Below, piece after piece: positions 42,855 through 48,273 of a DNA stretch of 48,273 nt. Made by a program: the position numbers and the translations under genes. The notes below the pieces were generated by a model, which ran no database searches, was not told the DNA's origin, and was given only the letters and a program-made list of their open reading frames with translations. Source of the DNA: Deltaproteobacteria bacterium (GTDB lineage Bacteria; Myxococcota_A; Polyangia; DRWM01; JAAZOP01); contig JACRCX010000153.1 in the NCBI GenBank assembly GCA_016218815.1, positions 1 to 48,273 on the forward strand. The letters are read 5' to 3'. Each line of letters opens with the position of its first letter. Within the stretch, counting starts at the first letter, position 1.

Positions 42855-43154
42855 ATGGAACAGGTGAAGAAGCTGTTGGCGGCGTTGAGCGAGCGGCTCT
42901 TGGGGCTGGCGAAGCGCAACGCGGTGGTGGCCAAGCCGTTGTCGGTGGGCGACCGGCACGTCGTGCCGCTGTGCGAGCTGACGATGGGTATCGGCGGCGG
43001 CGGGGGGACGGGCGAGGGCACGACGACGGGAGGCAAGGCGAAGGGGCCGCACAAGGGGACCGGCGGCGGTGTCGGCGGTGCGGCGAAGGCCGTTCCGGTG
43101 GCGGTGGTGGTGATCGAGGGCGGCAAGGTGCGCCTGGAGACCTTGGGACAGTAG
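42855..43154 (+). CDS. YtfJ/GerW-family protein, first copy
   Basis: This encodes 99 residues with an excellent ribosome site (AAGGAGG) before ATG 42855. VVAKPLSVGDRHVVPLCELT leads to a Gly-rich loop (MGIGGGGGTGEG), then a short C-terminal beta part (VPVAVVVIEGGKVRLETLG). This is the YtfJ/GerW (spore-formation-associated) fold pattern in a compact form. Located between the DUF2953 gene and the second copy, it is surely co-transcribed. In Bacillus the homologue is needed for spore germination protein activity; here it is likely an envelope or stress factor, by inference. Confidence 0.88.
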   Translation: MEQVKKLLAALSERLLGLAKRNAVVAKPLSVGDRHVVPLCELTMGIGGGGGTGEGTTTGGKAKGPHKGTGGGVGGAAKAVPVAVVVIEGGKVRLETLGQ

Positions 43155-43172
43155 GGGCGGAGGAGATTCACG

Positions 43173-43598
43173 ATGGAAGGCATTCTGCAGCTGGTCGAGC
43201 TGGTTTCGGGGAAGGTGTCCGAGTTCTCGAAGAGCGAGGTGGTGGTCGGCGACCCGATCGTGGCCGGCAACGTGACGCTGGTGACGCTCTCGCGGGTGGG
43301 CATCGGGTTCGGCGGTGGAGGCGGCGAGGGCGAGGGGGATTTCGCCGACGGCCATCCGCACCACGGGCACGGGCCGGGTTGCGGCAAAGGGGAAGGGAAG
43401 TCGGACGTCGGGTTCGAGGGGAAGGGGACGGGCGGTGGTGCGGGGGCCGGCGGCAAGGTGCGTCCCGTGGCGGTGGTGGCCTTCACTCCCGACGGCGTCC
43501 AGGTTCTCTCCATCCCGGACAAGAAGGGGATCGTCGACAAGATCTTCGATCGCCTGCCGGATGTGATCGAGCTGGCGAAGAAGGCGCAGGAGAAGTAG
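43173..43598 (+). CDS. YtfJ/GerW-family protein, second copy
   Basis: This encodes 141 residues; GGAGGAG lies upstream of ATG 43173. It has the same layout as the first copy: EVVVGDPIVAGNVTLVTLSR, Gly-rich VGIGFGGGGGEGEG, a His-rich insert (GHPHHGHGPGCGKG) that could bind metal, and the C-terminal VRPVAVVAFTPDGVQVLSI. The tail has extra helix residues (KIFDRLPDVIELAKKAQEK). It is a divergent paralogue rather than a recent duplicate, since sequence identity is low outside the core. It is the last gene of the ECF operon. Confidence 0.88.
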   Translation: MEGILQLVELVSGKVSEFSKSEVVVGDPIVAGNVTLVTLSRVGIGFGGGGGEGEGDFADGHPHHGHGPGCGKGEGKSDVGFEGKGTGGGAGAGGKVRPVAVVAFTPDGVQVLSIPDKKGIVDKIFDRLPDVIELAKKAQEK

Positions 43599-43665
43599 GG
43601 CGGGGGAGTTGTTGGTTCTTGGTGGGGCGTCCGGGACGAGTGGTTGGTCCGGAGGGGTGGGGGGC
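43599..43665 (+). repeat. GTTGTTGGT-family repeat
   Basis: CGGGGGAGTTGTTGGTTCTT and CCGGGACGAGTGGTTGGTCC begin right behind the second YtfJ stop codon; same family as at 45309 and 47985. Confidence 0.8.
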
Positions 43666-43717
43666 ACGTGACGGTCGGGTGTTGAGCGTGGTGGGCGGCG
43701 GCGTTACGGTGCGGCCC

Positions 43718-45298
43718 GTGAGGGAGTTCAATACCGCGGGCCCGTGCGATCCGCTCCTGCATTACATGCTGCCGCCGGAGGCTCGGTTGCCCGAGGCTCG
43801 CGGGCTGATCGAGCGCGGGGAGTTCTTCGTCGTCCACGCGCCGCAGCCGACGGGCAAGACGACCACGTTGTGGGCGCTGGCGCGGGCGCTGACCGCCGAG
43901 GGGCGGTTCGCGGCGCTGCACTTCTCCTGCGAGGCCGCCGAGCCCGTGGGGGACGACTTCCAAACGGCGCAGCTCGCGGTGCTGGATTCGATCCGGTTTC
44001 GGGCCGCCATCGATTTGCCCCCGGACTGCCGGCCGCCGCATCCCTGGCCCGGGTCAAGCGACGCGCAGCTTGTTTCCGCCGGACTGGCCGCGTGGAGCGC
44101 CCGCTGTCCCCGTCCGGTGGTCCTGTTCTTCGATGAGATCGACGCACTCCGCGGTGAAAGCCTGCGTTCCGTGTTGCGCCAGCTTCGGGCCGGGTATCCG
44201 AACCGGCCGGCTTCCTTTCCCGCAGCGGTCGTGCTCTGCGGCTTGCGCGACGTGCGGGACTACAAGGTGGCGAGCGGCGGCGACCCGTCGCGGCTTGGGA
44301 CGTCCAGCCCGTTCAACGTCAAGGTCGACTCGCTGCGTATGGGTGACTTCACGGAGAGCGAGGTCCGGGCCTTGTTCGCCCAGCACACGGCGGAGACGGG
44401 GCAACGGTTCGACGACGAGGCGTTGCGGCGTGCGTGGGAGCTGACGCAGGGCCAGCCGTGGCTGGTCAACGCCCTGGCGCGGGAGATCGTCGAGAAGATG
44501 GGCGTAAGTTCCGCGGCGCCGATCACCGTGGAGCACATCGACGAAGCGAAGGAGCGTCTGATCCTGGCGCGGGCGACCCACCTGGACTCGCTCGTCGCGC
44601 GACTTCTGGAACCTCGCGTGCGCCGCGTGATGGAACCGATCCTGGCGGGGACGCTCGAGGGGGACGAGACGTACCAGGACGACCTGCTTTACGTGCGCGA
44701 CCTGGGCCTTATCGCGGCCAAGGCCCCGGTGCGGGTGGCCAACCCGATCTACCGGGAGGTCGTCGTCCGGGTGCTGGCCTACGGCGTGCAGGAGCGGCTG
44801 CCCGTGGAGCCACGGTCGTTCATCCAGCCCGATGGGCGTCTGGCTTTCCGTCGTCTGTTGGAGGAGTTTGCGGCGTTCTGGCGCGAGCACGGCGAGGTGC
44901 TTCACACGGGGATGGGCTACCACGAGGTCGCGCCGCAGCTCGTGCTCATGGCCTATCTCCAGCGGATCGTAAACGGGGGAGGCTATGTGGACCGCGAGTA
45001 CGGGGTGGGGCGGGGGCGGATCGACCTCTGCGTCCGGTGGCCGTACGCGACGGCGGGGGCCGGTGCGCGGCAGTGGCAGCGGGAAGCGCTGGAGCTGAAG
45101 GTTTGGGCGCCCGGAAAGCCCGATCCGTTGTCCCGCGGTCTCGAGCAGCTCGACGGCTACCTGGAGGGACTCGGTCTGGATCGCGGCGTGCTGGTCATCT
45201 TCGACCGGCGTCCCGACGCGGCCCCCATTGCCGATCGCACGCGCTTCGAGGAGGCGGTGTCGGCCAAGGGCAGAGCGATCACCGTGCTGCGGGCGTGA
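43718..45298 (+). CDS. AAA-type ATPase with C-terminal nuclease-like fold
   Basis: This encodes 526 residues from GTG 43718; GTG 43709 is an alternative. REFNTAGPCDP at the start, P-loop APQPTGKTTT (41-50) and Walker B VVLFFDEIDAL (about 133-143) place it in a common family of stand-alone ATPases. Winged-helix-like and helical regions follow, then GRIDLCVRW (near 432) and ALELKVWAPG (near 458), the D...ExK layout of a PD-(D/E)XK-type fold, and FDRRP at the end. Likely roles are DNA-related or defence, as for related families; this is inference. It is flanked by GTTGTTGGT-type repeats on both sides. Confidence 0.82.
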   Translation: MREFNTAGPCDPLLHYMLPPEARLPEARGLIERGEFFVVHAPQPTGKTTTLWALARALTAEGRFAALHFSCEAAEPVGDDFQTAQLAVLDSIRFRAAIDLPPDCRPPHPWPGSSDAQLVSAGLAAWSARCPRPVVLFFDEIDALRGESLRSVLRQLRAGYPNRPASFPAAVVLCGLRDVRDYKVASGGDPSRLGTSSPFNVKVDSLRMGDFTESEVRALFAQHTAETGQRFDDEALRRAWELTQGQPWLVNALAREIVEKMGVSSAAPITVEHIDEAKERLILARATHLDSLVARLLEPRVRRVMEPILAGTLEGDETYQDDLLYVRDLGLIAAKAPVRVANPIYREVVVRVLAYGVQERLPVEPRSFIQPDGRLAFRRLLEEFAAFWREHGEVLHTGMGYHEVAPQLVLMAYLQRIVNGGGYVDREYGVGRGRIDLCVRWPYATAGAGARQWQREALELKVWAPGKPDPLSRGLEQLDGYLEGLGLDRGVLVIFDRRPDAAPIADRTRFEEAVSAKGRAITVLRA

Positions 45299-45308
45299 GC
45301 GGTCGCGG

Positions 45309-45378
45309 CGGGGGGGAGTTGTTGGTTCTTGGTGGGTCGTCCGGGGCGAGTTGTTGGTCGGGAGGGGTGGGGGGGCGT
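45309..45378 (+). repeat. GTTGTTGGT-family repeat
   Basis: GGGGGGAGTTGTTGGTTCTT and CCGGGGCGAGTTGTTGGTC lie between the stop codons of the AAA ATPase and the FGE/LamG gene. Confidence 0.8.
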
Positions 45379-45386
45379 GGCGCCGG

Positions 45387-47392
45387 TCAGAGCCCGGCGG
45401 CCCAGCGGAAGCCTGCGGCCAGCAGGGTGTCGCTGTCCGCAGTGATGTGAGCGTAGGTCCCTCTCGCGACGGTCGCATAATAGAAGACGCGACCGGCGCC
45501 GTACGTGTTGGTCATCGCGAACAGTAGGCCGTCGGACCAGGTCGCCACCGCCTGCGCGCTTGTGCCCAGGCCGCTCAGGCCGGCGTTGCCGATGCCCGTC
45601 GTGCAATCGAACAACACCGTTCCGGAGGGTAGCGTCGTTCCGACCGGATTGGCCAGCACGGTGGTCGCGCGGATCGGGCAGTTGTTGTTCGAGTACGACC
45701 CCGCTCCGAGCCAGGCGGCGATCGCGCTGAGGTTGGTGCTCCCCGCCAGGCCGATCGGCGTACCGGAGTCGAGCACGACGCCGCCCCCCGCATTGACGTA
45801 ATCCCGCAGGTACCCTGCGGAGGTCGGGGTGCACGCCGCATAGTTGGTCACGTACACCAAGTCGTAGGCGCTCAGGTCGGAGGGAATGGAACCGGCACCC
45901 GACACGATGGTGACCTCGAACCCGGCGCTGCGGAGCAAGGCGAAGTCGGGGTCGTACGCATCGCAGACGCAGAGGGCCTTCGGCGGCGACTTGGTGCAGC
46001 GGAACCCGAGGTCGGCCAAGCTGGTGGTGGGAGGATTTCCCCCGCTGCGATACGAAACGTACAAGTAGCTGTTGTCGTAGCTGTAGGCGCCGCCCCGGAC
46101 GACGCGAGCGGTGCCGGTGGCGGGGCCGGTGGGGTCGGTACAACCGGCGGAGCAGCTCGCGTACTCGGTCGCGCCGTACCAGTCGGAGGTCCACTCCCAG
46201 ACGTTGCCGGCCAGGTCGAGCAGGCCGTATGGGCTCTCGCCCGCCCGACGCGTCCCGACCGCGGCGGGGCCACCAACACAGCCGAGGTAGTTGGCACGGG
46301 CGCAGGAGGGCGTCGTGTCGCCCCAGGGATACCGCCGTTCGTCTTCCGCACCGCAGGTGTCAGGCTCGCGCAGCTCGCAGCCACCGCGGGCGGCCTTCTC
46401 CCATTCGGCCTCCGTGGGCAGCCGCATGCCTTTCCATGAACAGTAGGCCACCGCTTGGTCCCACGTCACGAAGGTGATCGGGTGCGTTTCGGTTCCGTAG
46501 GTGCCGGCCGGCGGGGACCACCCGCCGGACGTCTCACATGTCCGGTAGGAGGCGTTCGTGACCTCGGTCACGTCCATGCAGAACGCCGACACCGTCACGA
46601 CGTGCTCCGGCTCTTCGTCCGTTTCGCACTCCGACGGGTCGCATCCCATCACGAAGGGGCCAGCAGGCACCAGGACGGTGCCGGACGGGCACGATGGAAG
46701 GCCGGCGCTGGCGGCCACAGCGGGACCGGAGCGTGCGACGTTCCACAGCCTGACCTCATCGATGACGCCGTCGAACGCGTAGTACCGACCCGGGTCGCCG
46801 TAGTCGTAGAGGAGGTCGCCGACGGCGAGATCGTCTCCCGGGAAATCGGCGTCGTTCAGACGGGTGATCGTGGCCGAAACGGATTCGGCGCGCAGGGCCC
46901 CATCGACGTACAGCCTGGCGGTTCCGCGGTCGAAGGTCGCCGCCAAGTGGTGCCATTCGTCCGATCTCGGCGTGAACACGGTCAACGCATCCAACGATGC
47001 GCCCCCCGGGGCGTAGGCGCTGAATGCCAGTTTGCAGGGCGCGTCGTTGGTGGAGAGCATGAAGGCGCGCTCGGTTGTCGGGCTGCCGCTGCGCCCGACC
47101 ACGATGCCTTCGGCCGTGCCGGGACACGACGTCGACCAGTCGGCGTCCGTCCTGACCCATGCTTCGACCGTCATGGCGTCGGTGAAATGCAGGTCCGCAT
47201 CGTCGGGGATCGCCGCTCGGCGCCCCGGGCCGCCCTGGAAGCCGCTGCCGCGCCAGCCCGTGGTCCAGGTGCCTGATCCGATGATCGTCCCGTCCGGGAC
47301 GTTGGTGCACTCGTCACGCACGACCGTCCCGGAACCTTCGTCGAAGGGGAACCATGCGACGAGACCGGCCGGGCAGGCGGGGCAGTCGATGT
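45387..47392 (-). CDS. LamG / FGE-sulfatase / GATase-like protein, 5' end missing
   Basis: The readable part is about 668 residues, beginning HIDCPACPAGLVAWFPFDEG without start codon or signal peptide. A LamG domain (PDDADLHFTDAMTVEAWVRT, RSDEWHHLAATFD, GVIDEVRLWN) comes first. Next is a formylglycine-generating-enzyme-type domain: VPAGPFVMGCDPSECETDEE, MDVTEVTNASY, LPTEAEWEKAARGG, GLLDLAGNVWEW, VRGGAYSYD. C-terminal is an alpha/beta GATase/ThuA-like domain (ALCVCDAYDPDFALLRSAGF). Such proteins are secreted, but the signal region is lost at 47,392, where a gene on the other strand begins, also incomplete. Deletion or assembly join. Confidence 0.8.
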
Positions 47393-47972
47393 GCGAGTGG
47401 TGTTCGGCACGAACGAGCGGGTCGAGGCGGCGGTGGCGGCGGGCCGCCTGGCGCACGATCTGGTGGCGCGGCTGCATCGCGTCGCGGTGCCGGCGCTGCG
47501 CGAGCGGCGCGCGGATGTCCCGGCCGTCTTCCAACACGTGCTGGACCGCGCCCTGGCGTCGTCCGGCATCCGGGGCGCCGAGGTACCGCGGCAGCTCGAC
47601 GCGGCGACCGTCGAGCGGCTGTGCCTGCACGACTACCGCGAAGGAAACGTACGCGAGCTGGAGAACCTGGCCGCGGTGATCTGCGCGCGCGTACTGCAGG
47701 GGGAACCGGCAGACAGGGCAGTGCCGGCGGCCCTGGAGGATTGCGCGCCGACGGAGCGCGCGGCGGAGGCGGGACCGAGCGAGGCGGCGTCGCCTTCGGC
47801 ATACGAGCGGCACCGCTCCGAGATCACCGCGGCGTTCCACGAGGTCGATGGGAGTCTGTCGCGTCTGGAGGAGCTGCTGCGGTCGCGCGGGTTCAGCTTC
47901 AACCGTCGGTGGTTGTCGGTGTTCCTCGAGCGATGGGGTGTGCGGCGGAAGAGGGCGCGGCGGCGCGAGTAG
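47379..47972 (+). pseudogene. C-terminal part of a sigma-54-dependent activator
   Basis: VDVRVVFGTNERVEAAVAAG, then AVPALRERRADVPAVFQHVL and DYREGNVRELENLAAVI are the second half of the sigma-54 AAA+ domain. The Walker A, Walker B and GAFTGA regions are missing upstream. The end has an HTH-like stretch (RLEELLRSRGFSFNRRWLSV) and a basic tail. GTG 47391 would be a nominal start, but it cannot give an active enzyme. It is cut in the same few bases as the oppositely oriented LamG gene. Confidence 0.75.
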
Positions 47973-47984
47973 CGCGCCGCCGCG

Positions 47985-48045
47985 CCGTTGTTGGTCCTTG
48001 GTGGGTCGTCCGGGACGAGTTGTTGGTCCGGAGGGGCGGAGGGGG
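47985..48045 (+). repeat. GTTGTTGGT-family repeat
   Basis: GCCGTTGTTGGTCCTTGGTG and CCGGGACGAGTTGTTGGTCC fill the space between two converging gene ends. Confidence 0.8.
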
Positions 48046-48273
48046 CTACTCGCTGAGGTCGGTGGAGATTTCGATGCCGAGCTTGGCGGCGAGGTCGAGG
48101 GCTTTCGGGTCGACGGAGGGGGAGATCAGGACGCGGTGCGAGGGGGCGCCGCCGTGGAGCTTGTCGTAGAGATCGGCGCTGCGGGCGAACTCGGCCACGT
48201 CGCCGCGACCGGCGTGGGCCTTGATCTCGACGACGATCGTCTCGCCGTTGCGCACGACGACGTCCAGCTCCAC
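48046..48273 (-). CDS. PD-(D/E)XK-type nuclease-fold protein, C-terminal part
   Basis: Seventy-five residues are visible; the gene continues beyond the window. VELDVVVRNGETIVVEIKAH shows the D...ExK arrangement (D4, E16, K18) of restriction-like nuclease folds, as in DUF3782-type proteins. It is followed by GRGDVAEFARSADLYDKLHG and the end EISTDLSE. The GTG at the very window edge reads as start but is more likely an internal valine. Related proteins have unknown or defence-associated roles. Confidence 0.7.
   Translation of the reverse strand: MELDVVVRNGETIVVEIKAHAGRGDVAEFARSADLYDKLHGGAPSHRVLISPSVDPKALDLAAKLGIEISTDLSE

Noticed and set aside
41093..43598. Endospore formation operon
   Set aside because: YtfJ and DUF2953 alone do not prove sporulation; no spore coat, Spo0A or SASP genes seen.

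Overview
The window is very GC-rich (roughly 70% or more), with long open shadow frames on both strands and dense coding. The gene content suggests a Myxococcota-like (former deltaproteobacterial) genome. It has two eukaryotic-type Ser/Thr kinases with PEGA-like or extracytoplasmic tails, many secreted or lipoprotein genes of unknown function, a Cys/Asp-rich MopE-like metal-binding repeat protein, a formylglycine-generating-enzyme/LamG protein, and a bifunctional Rel/SpoT enzyme. The taxonomic placement is inference from gene content only. No rRNA, tRNA, CRISPR array or complete insertion sequence was seen.

Layout. 1-318 (-): RRM RNA-binding protein, cut by the window edge. 502-6119 (-): a block of lipoprotein, TPR/PEGA protein, Ser/Thr kinase and lipoprotein, probably one operon. 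6301-6861 (-): small secreted protein. 7010-9229 (+): rsh. 9365-15985 (+): secreted beta-barrel protein, lipoprotein with a Gly/Cys-rich tail, a membrane protein with a sigma-factor-like N-terminus and TPR tail, a second envelope protein, and a protein with 14 DNDCDG-type repeats. 16044-18855: AAA ATPase with a DUF4143/nuclease-like tail, nucleotidyltransferase-like gene, and a VapBC toxin-antitoxin pair. 19029-22977 (+): two large lipoproteins. 23494-26009 (-): lipoprotein with a calcium-binding-type motif and a DUF6188-like gene. 26262-27245 (-): EamA transporter. 27271-30481 (-): DNA topoisomerase VI A and B subunits. 30699-32843 (+): large membrane-anchored protein of unknown family. 32917-34082: divergent parA and tiny membrane protein on an AT-rich promoter island. 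34198-36792 (-): second Ser/Thr kinase. 36903-38021 (+): adenosine deaminase. 38040-40847 (+): HEAT-repeat protein. 41093-43598 (+): ECF sigma factor, anti-sigma-like protein, DUF2953 protein and two YtfJ/GerW-type proteins. 43718-45298 (+): AAA ATPase with nuclease-like tail. 45387-47972: two 5'-truncated genes meeting head to head. 48046-48273 (-): nuclease-fold fragment.

The most unusual theme is the number of short interspersed and tandem repeat families. They sit immediately after stop codons, between genes, and in frame inside proteins. Repeat sequence supplies the N-terminal extension of Top6B, linkers in two kinases and in the 30699 protein, the start region of the HEAT protein and of the 10150 lipoprotein, and both ends of the EamA transporter. 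Other points for follow-up are the bacterial topoisomerase VI operon, the ECF sigma/DUF2953/double-YtfJ operon, the sigma-like/TPR fusion, and the head-to-head truncated genes near 47,380.
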